This document shows, piece after piece, positions 1 to 8,786 of a DNA stretch of 64,000 nt. Position numbers and translations under genes: made by a program. The DNA lies in NCBI RefSeq assembly GCF_030056575.1, contig NZ_JASHHX010000009.1, positions 1-64,000 on the forward strand, in the 5' to 3' direction. The notes under the pieces are model-generated. The model did no database searches and was not told where the DNA came from. It saw only the letters and a list, made by a program, of their open reading frames with translations. The stretch comes from Rhodoblastus sp. 17X3. GTDB taxonomy: Bacteria > Pseudomonadota > Alphaproteobacteria > Rhizobiales > Beijerinckiaceae. The number at the start of each line of letters is the position of its first letter. Positions within the stretch are counted from its first letter, which is position 1.

Positions 1-1
1 C

Positions 2-1828
2 GTGGTCGGCGACATCTCGATTGGAGACGTGTCCATCGCCGAGGGCGATTCCGGCACGAAGACGCTGACCTTCACGGTGAGCCGCACGGGAACGGCGGCG
101 TTCAGCGTCGGCTACGCCACGGCGGACGGAACAGCCTCCGCCGGCAGCGACTATGTCGCAGCTTCGGGAACGCTGAACTTCGCGCAAGGCCAGACGACCC
201 AGACCATCTCGGTCACGATCAATGGCGACGCGACTATCGAGCCCAACGAGACCTTCTTCGTCAATCTCGCCAACGCCACCAATGGCGGCGTCATCTTCGA
301 CGGGCAGGGGCTTGGGACGATCACGAATGACGACGGAGCCGGCGTCAATCACGCGCCAACCGCGATCGCGCTGGACGCACCGCAACCGGTCAAGGAGAAT
401 GTTGCGGGGGCTGTCGTCGGAACTCTGTCGACGACCGATGACCTTGGCGATACACACGCCTACACAGTGAACGACTCCAGGTTCGAAGTCGTGGGCAACC
501 AGCTCAAACTGAAGGCTGGCCAACGCCTTGATTTTGAGCGCGCGCCGACGATCGGTCTCAATATCACAGCCACCGACCAGGGCGGACTGAGCGTCACCAA
601 GGGGGTGACCGTTTCCGTCGGCGACGTGGCGGAGGTTCGGTTCGCCGAAACCAGCGATTACGGCGGCGGCGCAGGCGAGGCGGCTGTCGCCGCTCTCATA
701 GCGAGCATGAACGTCGACTTTATTGTCACGGCGGGCGACAACGTACAGTTCAGCGGCGTTCCCATAGACCAGCAGATCGGGCTATATTACTCCAGCTATA
801 TACAGAATTATATTGGCGCATATGGAACGGGGAGCGCAATAAATCGCTTTTTCCCGACAGTTGGCAACCACGAGTACGAGGAGGCCGCCGGCGGCGTCAA
901 TGCAAGCAATTATTACAATTATTTCACCCTACCGGATAACGAGCATTATTACGACTACCAGATGGGCTCCGTTCACTTCTTCTCGATAAATAACACGCAA
1001 TACGAGCCGGACGGTTACAAATATCCATCGACGCAGGCCAGTTGGCTGCAAGCGGGCCTCGCGGCGTCGGATTCGGCGTTCAATATAGTGCTCTCGCACT
1101 ATCCGGCATATTCTTCGGGCTCGATCCATGGATCGCAACCATCCGCACAGTGGCCTTTCGAGGCTTGGGGCGCCACGGCCGTTATCAGCGGGCACGATCA
1201 CGACTACGAACGCATTCTGCGCGACGACAATGGCGACGGCCAGACAATGCCCTATTTCGTCGCGGGGCTCGGAGGCTTCGGCAGGTATGATTTCTCCACC
1301 CCTGTCGATGGAAGTCAGATTCGTTACAATGCCGATTACGGAGCGATGCTGATCCAGGCCAGCGATGCGACGATTACATTCGAGTTCTGGTCGGTCGCCA
1401 ATGGCGGCACGCTCATTGACAGCTACACGATCGATCGCCAGGGCGCGGATCCGCTTCTGGCCGACGGCGACGACATAATGAACGGCAGCTCGGGCTCCGA
1501 CTACATGAATGGACTTTCGGGCGCCGATCGTCTTGAAGGCAAGGGCGGCGACGACATGCTCATCGGCGGCCAGGGCGCGGACACCTTTGTGTTCAAGCCG
1601 GGCTTCGGCCGGGACACCATCGCCGACTTTGTCGTCGAGGGGTTCGGCCATGACGTCATCGAGTTCTCAACCGCTGTCTTCGCCGACTGGAACGCTTTGC
1701 GCGCGGCGATTACCGACAGCGTTCAGGGCGCGGTGATCACGCTTGACGCAAATAATACGATCACGCTGGCCAATGTGACGAAGGCCCAGCTCGTCGCCAA
1801 TAATGGCGAAGACTTCTTATTCGTGTAG
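2..1828 (+). CDS. Secreted RTX-type metallophosphoesterase (5' end outside window)
   Basis: The frame is open at the left edge, so the N-terminus is missing. In the 608 visible residues I see a Calx-beta repeat (about 5-110, ending GTITNDD), a cadherin-like segment (about 117-208), a calcineurin/purple-acid-phosphatase-like domain (about 210-478) and an RTX C-terminus (about 490-606, with Gly/Asp repeats such as GGDDMLIGG). Metal-site motifs are present: GDN at 245-247, GNHE at 288-291, H366 and GHDH at 397-400. RTX proteins are normally exported by type I secretion and fold on calcium outside the cell, so a surface or extracellular phosphatase or phosphodiesterase is likely; substrate unknown. 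No transporter genes are visible here. The stop codon lies 20 bp from the convergent dnaN. Confidence 0.85.
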   Translation: MVGDISIGDVSIAEGDSGTKTLTFTVSRTGTAAFSVGYATADGTASAGSDYVAASGTLNFAQGQTTQTISVTINGDATIEPNETFFVNLANATNGGVIFDGQGLGTITNDDGAGVNHAPTAIALDAPQPVKENVAGAVVGTLSTTDDLGDTHAYTVNDSRFEVVGNQLKLKAGQRLDFERAPTIGLNITATDQGGLSVTKGVTVSVGDVAEVRFAETSDYGGGAGEAAVAALIASMNVDFIVTAGDNVQFSGVPIDQQIGLYYSSYIQNYIGAYGTGSAINRFFPTVGNHEYEEAAGGVNASNYYNYFTLPDNEHYYDYQMGSVHFFSINNTQYEPDGYKYPSTQASWLQAGLAASDSAFNIVLSHYPAYSSGSIHGSQPSAQWPFEAWGATAVISGHDHDYERILRDDNGDGQTMPYFVAGLGGFGRYDFSTPVDGSQIRYNADYGAMLIQASDATITFEFWSVANGGTLIDSYTIDRQGADPLLADGDDIMNGSSGSDYMNGLSGADRLEGKGGDDMLIGGQGADTFVFKPGFGRDTIADFVVEGFGHDVIEFSTAVFADWNALRAAITDSVQGAVITLDANNTITLANVTKAQLVANNGEDFLFV

Positions 1829-1848
1829 GAACGCGCCTTGGCGCCCGT

Positions 1849-2979
1849 CTACACGCGCATGGGCATGAGCACATAGAGCGCGCTGGCGCCGTCGCGGTCC
1901 TGGATGATGGTCGGCGAGCCGGAATCATTCATCTTGAACAAAGCCGTGTCGCTGTCGAGCTGGTTGGCGATGTCGATCAGATAACGGGCGTTGAAGCCGA
2001 TTTCGAGCGGCGGCGCGTCATAATCGACCTCCAGTTCTTCCACGGCGGAACCCGAATCGGGATTGGTGACCGAGAGCACCAGCTTGCCGTCGGCGACGGC
2101 GAGCTTCACGGCGCGGCCGCGCTCCGAGGAAATGGTCGAGACGCGATCCACGGCTTCGGAGAAGTCCTTGCGCTCGACGGTGAGGAACTTGTCGTTATTG
2201 GGCGGAATGACGCGGGCGTAATCGGGGAAGGAGCCGTCGATCAGCTTGGAGGTCAGCACCACCGAACCCAGCGTGAAGCGGATCTTGGCCGAGGACAGCT
2301 CGATCGAGATCTCGGCTTCGGGGTCTTCGATCAGCTTTTGCACTTCGGCGACCGCCTTGCGCGGCACGATCACGCCCGGCATGCCGACGGCGCCTGCGGG
2401 GGCGGCGGTTTCGAGCCGCGCCAGCCGGTGGCCGTCGGTGGCCACCGCGCGCAGTAGGGACTTGCCGTCCACTTCCGTCACATGCAGGAACACGCCATTG
2501 AGGTAATAGCGCGTCTCCTCGTTGGAAATGGCGAATTGCGTCTTGTCGAGCAGGCGTTTGAGCTCGCCGGCGCCGAGCTTGAAGCTGTGGCTCAGCTCGC
2601 CGGCGGCGAGATCGGGGAAATCGCTTTCGGGCAGGGATTGAAGGCTGAAGCGCGACCGGCCCGAGCGCAGTTGCAGCTGTCCGCTGTCATGCCCAATTTC
2701 TTGTCCGCTTTCCAGCGACACCTGCGCGCCGTCCGGCAGCTTGCGGACGATTTCATAGAGCGTATGGGCGGGCAAGGTGGTGGCGCCGGGCTGGCCGACA
2801 TCGGCTGGCGTGGTCTCGGTGACCTCGAGATCGAGATCGGTCGCCTTCAGCTGCAAACCGCCGCCGCTCGCGCTGAGCAGGACATTGGAGAGAATCGGAA
2901 TGGTCGTCCGCCGCTCGACGACGCGATGGACATGACCGAGCGACTTCAGGAGAGCCGTTCTCTCAAGCGTGACTTTCAT
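1849..2979 (-). CDS. dnaN: DNA polymerase III sliding clamp, beta subunit
   Basis: 376 residues, the family's usual length. The ring-shaped clamp tethers the replicative polymerase to DNA and binds many repair partners. The start MKVTLERTALLKSL, the internal RTTIPILSNVLL and the C-terminal YVLMPMRV are typical of alphaproteobacterial DnaN; three clamp folds of about 120 residues are expected. It is not next to dnaA or recF in this window: on one side is the RTX gene (convergent), on the other the divergent class A PBP. The shared 290 bp upstream region carries a full TTAA-N7-TTAA box, which suggests cell-cycle control (inference). Confidence 0.97.
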   Translation of the reverse strand: MKVTLERTALLKSLGHVHRVVERRTTIPILSNVLLSASGGGLQLKATDLDLEVTETTPADVGQPGATTLPAHTLYEIVRKLPDGAQVSLESGQEIGHDSGQLQLRSGRSRFSLQSLPESDFPDLAAGELSHSFKLGAGELKRLLDKTQFAISNEETRYYLNGVFLHVTEVDGKSLLRAVATDGHRLARLETAAPAGAVGMPGVIVPRKAVAEVQKLIEDPEAEISIELSSAKIRFTLGSVVLTSKLIDGSFPDYARVIPPNNDKFLTVERKDFSEAVDRVSTISSERGRAVKLAVADGKLVLSVTNPDSGSAVEELEVDYDAPPLEIGFNARYLIDIANQLDSDTALFKMNDSGSPTIIQDRDGASALYVLMPMRV

Positions 2980-3115
2980 GGGGCGGCGTTCCAGATTTCA
3001 AAACTTGCCTTGCGGGGGCGCAACTTTGCAGCGGCTCGTCTGGCAAAGCAAGCGCCGCGCGCCAATTGGCGGTTCGGTGGCGGGGGATAAGCCAATCGTC
3101 CTGTGGCCCTAACGG

Positions 3116-3130
3116 TTAACTGGCCCTTAA
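3116..3130. promoter_or_regulatory. CtrA-type box (TTAA-N7-TTAA) between dnaN and the PBP gene
   Basis: TTAA at 3116-3119 and TTAA at 3127-3130 are separated by exactly seven bases (ctggccc), matching the CtrA recognition pattern known from Caulobacter and Rhizobiales. It lies 137 bp upstream of the dnaN start and 140 bp upstream of the PBP start, in a region with no other gene. Binding itself is inferred. Confidence 0.55.
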
Positions 3131-3269
3131 ACCGCCGGATTTATTCTGTCTTTCGCCGGAAGCGAAGGGTCGCGGCCGCCGATTCCCTTCGGCGCCCGTC
3201 GCGCGCGCTGATTCTTCGCTGGCGAAGCCGCCCGGCAAGGCGGCCCATTGGGAAGTCGGACCGCGAGAC

Positions 3270-5498
3270 ATGGCGCGCAAAAAGGCGCTGAAAGAGCGCA
3301 TCGAGCCCAGATTTTCCGCCGGAGACGACGAAGCTGCGCCGCGCGTCGTCGCGGAAAAGCGCGCCTCGCGCGGTGATCGCGGCGTCGGCGGCGAAAAGCC
3401 CGCGCGCGGCAAGACGAAGAAAAAAGCGCGGCGCTCCCTGCTCGGCGGCCTGTTCTACTGGGGCTTCGTGCTGGCGATCTGGGGCGTGATCGGCGCCGGC
3501 GGGCTGTTCGTGTTCTATGGCTCGCAACTGCCTCATATCGACCAGCTCGCGGTGCCCAAGCGCCCGCCCAATATCGCCGTGCTGGCCGTGGACGGCTCGC
3601 TGCTCGCCAATCGCGGCGACACCGGCGGCGCGGCGATCCCCGTGCAGGACCTGCCGCCTTACCTGCCGAAAGCCTTCATCGCGATCGAGGACCGGCGCTT
3701 CTACAGCCATTGGGGCGTCGATCCGCTCGGAATCGTGCGCGCGCTCAGCAAGAACATCATTGGCCATGGATCGATGCAGGGCGGCTCGACGCTGACCCAG
3801 CAATTGGCGAAAAACCTCTTCCTGACGCAGGAGCGCACTTTTTCCCGCAAGATCCAGGAGGCGATCCTCGCGCTCTGGCTGGAGCATAAATATTCCAAGG
3901 ACCAGATTCTCGAACTTTACCTGAACCGGGTCTATTTCGGCTCCGGCGCTTATGGCGTGGACGCTGCGTCGCAGAAATATTTCGGCCATTCGGCCAGGGC
4001 GGCGACTTTGCCGGAGGCGGCCATGCTCGCCGGCCTCATGAAGGCGCCGACCAAGCTCGCGCCGAATCACAATGAATCGGCCGCGATCGAGCGCGCAAAT
4101 CAGGTCGTTACCGCCATGGCGCGCGAGGGCTTCATCACCGAGGCCGAGGCCAAGGCGGCGCTGGCTCACCCGGCCCACGCCGTGCGCGGACGCGACGGCG
4201 GCTCGCTCAATTACGCCGCCGATTATGTAATGGACGTGCTCGACGACACCATCGGCGCCATCGACGAGGACATTGTCGTCACCTCGACCATCGCGCCCGC
4301 CATGCAGGCTTCGGCGGAGCGCGCCCTGACCGACGTTCTCAACAAACAGGGCGGGAAGTTCGGCGTCTCGCAAGGGGCGCTGGTCTCGCTTGACGGAACC
4401 GGCGCGATTCGCGCCCTGATCGGCGGACGCGATTACGAGGACAGCCAGTTCGACCGCGCCGTGCTGGCGCATCGCCAGCCGGGCTCTTCCTTCAAGCCCT
4501 TCGTCTATCTGACGGCGCTGGAGCATGGCCTGACGCCGGATAGCGTGCGCGAGGACGGCCCGATCAATGTGCGCGGCTGGCAGCCGGAAAATTCGACCCA
4601 TAAATTCATGGGCCAGGTCAATCTCACGACGGCGCTGGCGCTGTCGCTCAATACGGTCGCGGTGCGGCTGGGCCTCGAAGTCGGCCCGCGCGCCGTGATC
4701 CAGACCGCGCATCGGCTCGGAATCGCCTCCGAGCTTCAGCCCAACGCCTCGATCGCGCTGGGCACGTCCGAGGTCACGCCGCTCGAACTGACGACGGCCT
4801 ATGTGCCCTTCGCCAATGGCGGCATCGGCGTGCAGGCGCATATCATCACCAAGGTCCGCACGGCGGACGGCAAGCTGCTTTACGCCCGCAAGGGGTCGAG
4901 CAATGGAAGGGTGATCGACCCGACCTATGTGGCGATGATGAACGCCATGCTGGAGCAGACGCTCATCATCGGCACAGGCAAGAAGGCGGACCTGCCCGGC
5001 TGGCAGGCGGCGGGCAAGACCGGCACCAGCCAGGATTACCGCGACGCCTGGTTCGTCGGCTACACCAGCCAGCTCGTGACTGGCGTCTGGCTCGGCAATG
5101 ACGACAATTCGCCGACCAGGAAAGCGTCGGGCGCCAACCTGCCGGTGGAAATCTGGTCGCGCTACATGCGCGAGGCCCTGCGCGGCATGGCGGTCGCGGG
5201 CCTGCCGAGCGGCGGCTGGCGCAGCGAAAGCCTCGCCGGCCCGGCAAATTCGCTCTGGCCCTTCCCGCAACCGGCGCAAAACCCGCCGCCACAGCAGACG
5301 CCGCATATGGACACCAGCAATCCCTCCGCGCCGACCGTCATGACCGGCGCCGGCCGGCCAGCCGCGCCGCCCTCCGCCGCGCCGCGCGGCGACGATGCGC
5401 CGATTCCGCCCGAGGACATTCCCGGCGCGCCGACGGGCGACCGCCTGCCGCCAGTCCCTGACAACCGCAATATCCTGGAAAAACTTTTCGGCGGTTGA
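3270..5498 (+). CDS. mrcA: Bifunctional penicillin-binding protein, class A (PBP1A family)
   Basis: 742 residues. Polymerises lipid II into glycan and cross-links the peptides in the periplasm. A basic cytoplasmic tail (1-55) is followed by one membrane segment (about 58-83), a glycosyltransferase family 51 domain (catalytic E140 in IEDRRFYSHWG, then GGSTLTQQLAKNL) and a transpeptidase domain (S406-S-F-K409 active site, KTGTS at 583-587). The C-terminus (from about 655) is a Pro-rich, probably disordered extension of about 85 residues. It starts at ATG 3270 and is divergent from dnaN. The long antisense frame across this gene is a GC-driven shadow. Confidence 0.95.
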   Translation: MARKKALKERIEPRFSAGDDEAAPRVVAEKRASRGDRGVGGEKPARGKTKKKARRSLLGGLFYWGFVLAIWGVIGAGGLFVFYGSQLPHIDQLAVPKRPPNIAVLAVDGSLLANRGDTGGAAIPVQDLPPYLPKAFIAIEDRRFYSHWGVDPLGIVRALSKNIIGHGSMQGGSTLTQQLAKNLFLTQERTFSRKIQEAILALWLEHKYSKDQILELYLNRVYFGSGAYGVDAASQKYFGHSARAATLPEAAMLAGLMKAPTKLAPNHNESAAIERANQVVTAMAREGFITEAEAKAALAHPAHAVRGRDGGSLNYAADYVMDVLDDTIGAIDEDIVVTSTIAPAMQASAERALTDVLNKQGGKFGVSQGALVSLDGTGAIRALIGGRDYEDSQFDRAVLAHRQPGSSFKPFVYLTALEHGLTPDSVREDGPINVRGWQPENSTHKFMGQVNLTTALALSLNTVAVRLGLEVGPRAVIQTAHRLGIASELQPNASIALGTSEVTPLELTTAYVPFANGGIGVQAHIITKVRTADGKLLYARKGSSNGRVIDPTYVAMMNAMLEQTLIIGTGKKADLPGWQAAGKTGTSQDYRDAWFVGYTSQLVTGVWLGNDDNSPTRKASGANLPVEIWSRYMREALRGMAVAGLPSGGWRSESLAGPANSLWPFPQPAQNPPPQQTPHMDTSNPSAPTVMTGAGRPAAPPSAAPRGDDAPIPPEDIPGAPTGDRLPPVPDNRNILEKLFGG

Positions 5499-5549
5499 GT
5501 TTTTCCTTCGCGTCTCCAATTAGAAAGCAGGCGCGGAAAGGTCTCGAAC

Positions 5550-5897
5550 ATGTTTACCCGGCTTTTGATCGCCAAAGTGATATTGGGTGCGGGCCTTGTC
5601 CTGTGCGGACAGGCGGCCCCGGCGCAGGCGCAGAAAATGAAGATCGTCCAGGGGCAGGCCTATTGGGATGAGGATCCGGGGCCGGTCTATGATTCCTACT
5701 GGGTCTCGGGCCAGTACAAATATGATCCGAACGGCTATATGGAGCGCAATTGGCGCGATCCGGAGCTCCACGTCATGACGGTGCTTGCCGATCATGCCGG
5801 CAAGGCCAATTGCGTCTTCCGCAAACGCGTCCAGGTTTCGGATTGGGATTTCAACCATCCCATCCTGCGCGTGTGCCGTACGCCGCCGAAGGATTGA
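5550..5897 (+). CDS. Small exported protein of unknown function
   Basis: 115 residues with a clear Sec signal peptide (about 1-28: basic start, hydrophobic core, cleavage near AQA-QKM). The mature part of about 87 residues is rich in Tyr/Trp/Asp (AYWDEDPGPVYDSYWVSGQY) with two cysteines (NCVFRKR and ILRVCRTPP) that could form a disulfide in the periplasm. It starts at ATG 5550 after a GGAAAGG-like site, 51 bp behind the PBP gene and on the same strand, so co-transcription is possible. I do not recognise a named family. Confidence 0.7.
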   Translation: MFTRLLIAKVILGAGLVLCGQAAPAQAQKMKIVQGQAYWDEDPGPVYDSYWVSGQYKYDPNGYMERNWRDPELHVMTVLADHAGKANCVFRKRVQVSDWDFNHPILRVCRTPPKD

Positions 5898-5914
5898 AGC
5901 CGGCGTTTTACGGA

Positions 5915-6394
5915 TCAGTCCAGCGGCTGCGCCAGCTCGGTCCGCCAGTCCTGCGGCGGCAGGCCGGAATCCGGGCCGCAGAGATAGGTTTCCCAGAAAT
6001 CGGCGCGGGTTTTCACGCCCTGCGCCGCGACCCAGTTTGAAAACGCGGTCCATGCGCCCGGCAGGCCGGAATAATCGCCGACATATTGGCCGCGCGCGAT
6101 CCTCGCCGCCGATATGACGCCGGGGCGAACGCGGCCCGCCGCGGCGATGGGGCGCTGCGTCGGCAGACAAAGGTCGAAAAGGAATTTTTCGTCCGGCCAC
6201 CGCCAATGATGCGTGAGCCAGGGGCCGTCCGCTGCAAGGCCCTGCGCGGCGACGGCGACGCGAAGCTCGGCCAGAGTTGGCCCCATGATGTCGCGAATGC
6301 GCGCGGCCTCAACCTCCACCGGGATGAAGGCGACGTCGAAATCCGCCATATCCACGATTTCCAGCCGGTCCAGCGTCGGTGATCCGGTCGTCAC
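5915..6394 (-). CDS. GyrI-like small-molecule-binding domain protein
   Basis: 159 residues from the GTG at 6394. This start overlaps the dihydroorotase stop by 4 bp (GTGA), which is why I prefer it to the longer upstream frame. The single domain resembles the GyrI/AraC effector-binding (SOUL-like) fold: an early FDVAFIPVEV strand, then PWLTHHWRWPDEKFLFDLCLP, AARIARGQYVGDYSGLPGAW and a closing DWRTELAQPLD typical of the family. There is no DNA-binding domain, so it may bind or hydrolyse a small compound or act as a DNA gyrase inhibitor homologue. Translational coupling to pyrC suggests a link to pyrimidine or amide chemistry, which is only inference. Confidence 0.75.
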   Translation of the reverse strand: MTTGSPTLDRLEIVDMADFDVAFIPVEVEAARIRDIMGPTLAELRVAVAAQGLAADGPWLTHHWRWPDEKFLFDLCLPTQRPIAAAGRVRPGVISAARIARGQYVGDYSGLPGAWTAFSNWVAAQGVKTRADFWETYLCGPDSGLPPQDWRTELAQPLD

Positions 6395-7719
6395 AACGCT
6401 TCCAGAAAGCGGATCGCCTTCCCGGTCGAGGGCGCCAGAACCTCGCCTTCCCACATTACGCGGGCGCCGCGCACGAATGTGCCGACGGGCCAGCCCGTGA
6501 CCTCCTTGCCGTGATAAGGCGTCCAGCCGCAGCGCGAGGCGATCCATTCGTCGCGGATGGTTTCCCGCCGCTTGAGATCGACGATGGTCAGGTCAGCGTC
6601 ATAGCCCACGGCGACACGGCCCTTGCGCGCGATCTGGAACAGCCGCGCCGGCCCGGCGCTGGTGAGGTCGACAAAACGCTGCAGGCTCAGGCGGCCCGCC
6701 GCGACATGGTCGAGCATGATCGGCACGAGGGTCTGCACGCCGGTCATGCCGGACGGGCTGTCTGGATAGGCTTTGGCCTTTTCCTCCAGCGTGTGCGGGG
6801 CGTGATCGGAGCCGAGCACGTCGACCACGCCCTGATCGAGCCCGCGCCAGATCTTTTCGCGATGGCTCTTGTCGCGCACCGGAGGGTTCATCTGGATTTT
6901 CGTGCCGAGCGTGGCGTATTCGTCTGCTGACAGGGTCAGATGATGCGGCGTGACCTCGACGCTGGCGACATCCTTGTGCGCCGCCAGAAAGGTGATTTCC
7001 TCAGCCGTAGAGACATGCAGCACATGGATGCGCGCGCGCTGCTCGCGCGCGATGGCGATCAGGCGCCTGGTGCAGGCCAGGGCGGTCTCGGCGTCGCGCC
7101 AGACCGGATGCGAGGCCGGGTCGCCGGGGATGCGCTCGTTCATGCGCTCGTTGAGGCGATATTCGTCCTCGCTGTGGAACGCGGCGCGCCGGCGCGCATG
7201 GCGCAGGATCTCCTTGACGCCCGCGTCGTCCTCCACCAGCAGCGAACCGGTCGACGAGCCCATGAAGACTTTTATGCCCGCCGCGCCTGGCAGGCGCTCC
7301 AGTTCCGCGACATGTCTGGCGTTTTCATGCGTGCCGCCGACGTAAAAGGCGAAATCGCAGTGCATCCGCGATGTCGCGCGGGAAACCTTTTCCGCCAGGG
7401 CCTCGGGCGTCGTGGTCAGCGGATTGGTGTTGGGCATTTCGAAAACGGCGGTGACGCCGCCAAGCACGGCGGCCCGCGACCCGGTTTCGAGGTCTTCCTT
7501 GTGGGTTGGGCCGGGCTCGCGGAAATGGACCTGGCTGTCGATCACGCCCGGCAGGATGTGTAGCCCGGCGCAGTCAATGACCTGACCAGCGCTTGCCTGC
7601 GACAGGTCGCCGATGGCGGCGATGGTCTCGCCAATAATTCCGACGTCGCGCGGCGCGACTCCGTCCTGATTGACCAGCACGCCGCCGCGCAGGATCACAT
7701 CATAGGTTTCTTGCGGCAT
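6391..7719 (-). CDS. pyrC: Dihydroorotase, class I (zinc amidohydrolase)
   Basis: 442 residues. Interconverts N-carbamoyl-aspartate and dihydroorotate in de novo pyrimidine synthesis. Amidohydrolase features: the QVHFREPG metal/substrate motif near residue 63-70, GGVTAVFEMPNTNP, the GIKVFMGSSTG segment with the lysine expected to be carbamylated, and SDHAPHTLEEK towards the C-terminus. The length and SDHAPH motif favour dihydroorotase over hydantoinase or allantoinase, although a related cyclic amidohydrolase role cannot be excluded. It overlaps the GyrI-like gene by 4 bp. pyrB is not adjacent. Confidence 0.88.
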   Translation of the reverse strand: MPQETYDVILRGGVLVNQDGVAPRDVGIIGETIAAIGDLSQASAGQVIDCAGLHILPGVIDSQVHFREPGPTHKEDLETGSRAAVLGGVTAVFEMPNTNPLTTTPEALAEKVSRATSRMHCDFAFYVGGTHENARHVAELERLPGAAGIKVFMGSSTGSLLVEDDAGVKEILRHARRRAAFHSEDEYRLNERMNERIPGDPASHPVWRDAETALACTRRLIAIAREQRARIHVLHVSTAEEITFLAAHKDVASVEVTPHHLTLSADEYATLGTKIQMNPPVRDKSHREKIWRGLDQGVVDVLGSDHAPHTLEEKAKAYPDSPSGMTGVQTLVPIMLDHVAAGRLSLQRFVDLTSAGPARLFQIARKGRVAVGYDADLTIVDLKRRETIRDEWIASRCGWTPYHGKEVTGWPVGTFVRGARVMWEGEVLAPSTGKAIRFLEAL

Positions 7720-7971
7720 GGGGCCTCCGGATATTTTGTTCGAGCGCGGACCAAAGCTTGCATGGACGCGTTGGTTTGGAGCGAGGCCGACATTATATCG
7801 GACAATTGCGTTTGGACAGGGCGACCCACTGGCGCTTGCCTTTGTGCACGGACGTCGGCTCTTGCAGAATGGGGATCAGTCAGGAGCGAATGCGACGCCG
7901 AACTGATGTGAGGGATCCGGTGATTGCGACGCGTCGCGATCACCGGCAACGGAAATAAGGTGGGGAAGACG
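7720..7971. other. Divergent intergenic region between pyrC and ygfZ
   Basis: 252 bp with no gene I trust; short ORFs on both strands lack support. It must hold the pyrC promoter and the ygfZ promoter. Its right third is filled by a structured repeat element (see 7875-7946) that ends only 25 bp before the ygfZ start. Confidence 0.5.
7875..7946. repeat. Hairpin repeat element, copy 1 (core CAGGAGCGAATGCGAC)
   Basis: Parts in order: ATCAGT at 7875-7880 and ACTGAT at 7902-7907 can pair around the core CAGGAGCGAATGCGAC (7881-7896); then box GATGTGAGGG (7905-7914); then a 30-base near-perfect palindrome (7917-7946, arms CCGGTGATTGCGACG and CGTCGCGATCACCGG, one mismatch). The same 16-base core and the GATGYGAGGG box recur at 14161-14176 and 14221-14230, there with different but again self-complementary flanks. 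No tract of T follows, so it is not a plain terminator. Confidence 0.6.
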
Positions 7972-8784
7972 ATGAAAGCGGCTCTTTTGACGGATCGTGG
8001 CGTGGTGCGGGTCGGCGGCCCGGAGGCGCGCAGTTTCCTTCAGGGTCTTGTCACCGGCAACGCCGTGACGCTTGGGGAGGACGAGGCGCGCTGGGCGGCG
8101 CTGCTGTCGCCGCAGGGCAAGATCCTGTTCGATTTCCTGATGAGCGCGACTCCCGACGCCATCTTGCTCGACGTCAATCGCGAGAAAATCCCGGATCTGG
8201 TCAAGCGCCTGACTATGTACAGGCTGCGGGCGAAGGTCGAGATCTCGGACGAGAGTGAAAATCTCTCTGTCATCGCGCTCTATGACGGCGCTCCGGGCGA
8301 GGGCGCGCGCGATTCGCGCCATGCGGAAATGGGCACGCGCCTGATCGTCCCCGCGGGCAAAGTCGCCGCGCAAATGCTGACCTTCGGCGGCGATTTCGGC
8401 CTGGCCGATTACGCCGCCCATCGCATCGCGCTGGGCGTGCCCGAGGGCGGGGTCGATTTCGCCTATGGCGACGCGTTTCCGCATGAAGCCGACATGGACC
8501 AACTCAATGGCGTCGATTTCAAAAAAGGCTGTTTCGTCGGCCAGGAAGTGGTGGCGCGCATGCATTATCGCGGCACGACCCGCAATCGCGTGCTGAAAGT
8601 GCTGTTGGAAGGCGCTGCGCCGCCGCCCGGCGCCATCGTCATGGCGGGCGAGATCAGGGTCGGAACCATGGGGTCGAGCGCCGGCGCGCAGGGCCTCGCC
8701 TTGCTGCGGATCGACCGCGCCGAAGAGGCGGCGCAGGCGGGCCAGGCTTTGGTCAGCGGCGAAACCCGGCTGCGGCTGGCCTGA
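7972..8784 (+). CDS. ygfZ: Folate-binding protein YgfZ/CAF17 (iron-sulfur cluster assembly)
   Basis: 270 residues from ATG 7972, preceded by GGGGAAG; the longer upstream frame runs through the repeat element and is unlikely. YgfZ proteins bind tetrahydrofolate and help make or repair certain Fe-S enzymes. The diagnostic motif KGCFVGQEVVARM (about residues 184-196) with its conserved Cys is present, as is the GcvT-like beginning VRVGGPEARSFLQGLVTGN. It is convergent with the next gene, with only 2 bp between the stop codons. Confidence 0.93.
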   Translation: MKAALLTDRGVVRVGGPEARSFLQGLVTGNAVTLGEDEARWAALLSPQGKILFDFLMSATPDAILLDVNREKIPDLVKRLTMYRLRAKVEISDESENLSVIALYDGAPGEGARDSRHAEMGTRLIVPAGKVAAQMLTFGGDFGLADYAAHRIALGVPEGGVDFAYGDAFPHEADMDQLNGVDFKKGCFVGQEVVARMHYRGTTRNRVLKVLLEGAAPPPGAIVMAGEIRVGTMGSSAGAQGLALLRIDRAEEAAQAGQALVSGETRLRLA

Positions 8785-8786
8785 TT

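Noticed and set aside
3141-5519. 792-codon open frame antisense to the PBP gene
   Set aside because: High-GC shadow: Arg/Ala/Gly/His-rich, no motifs, fully covered by a clear PBP1A.
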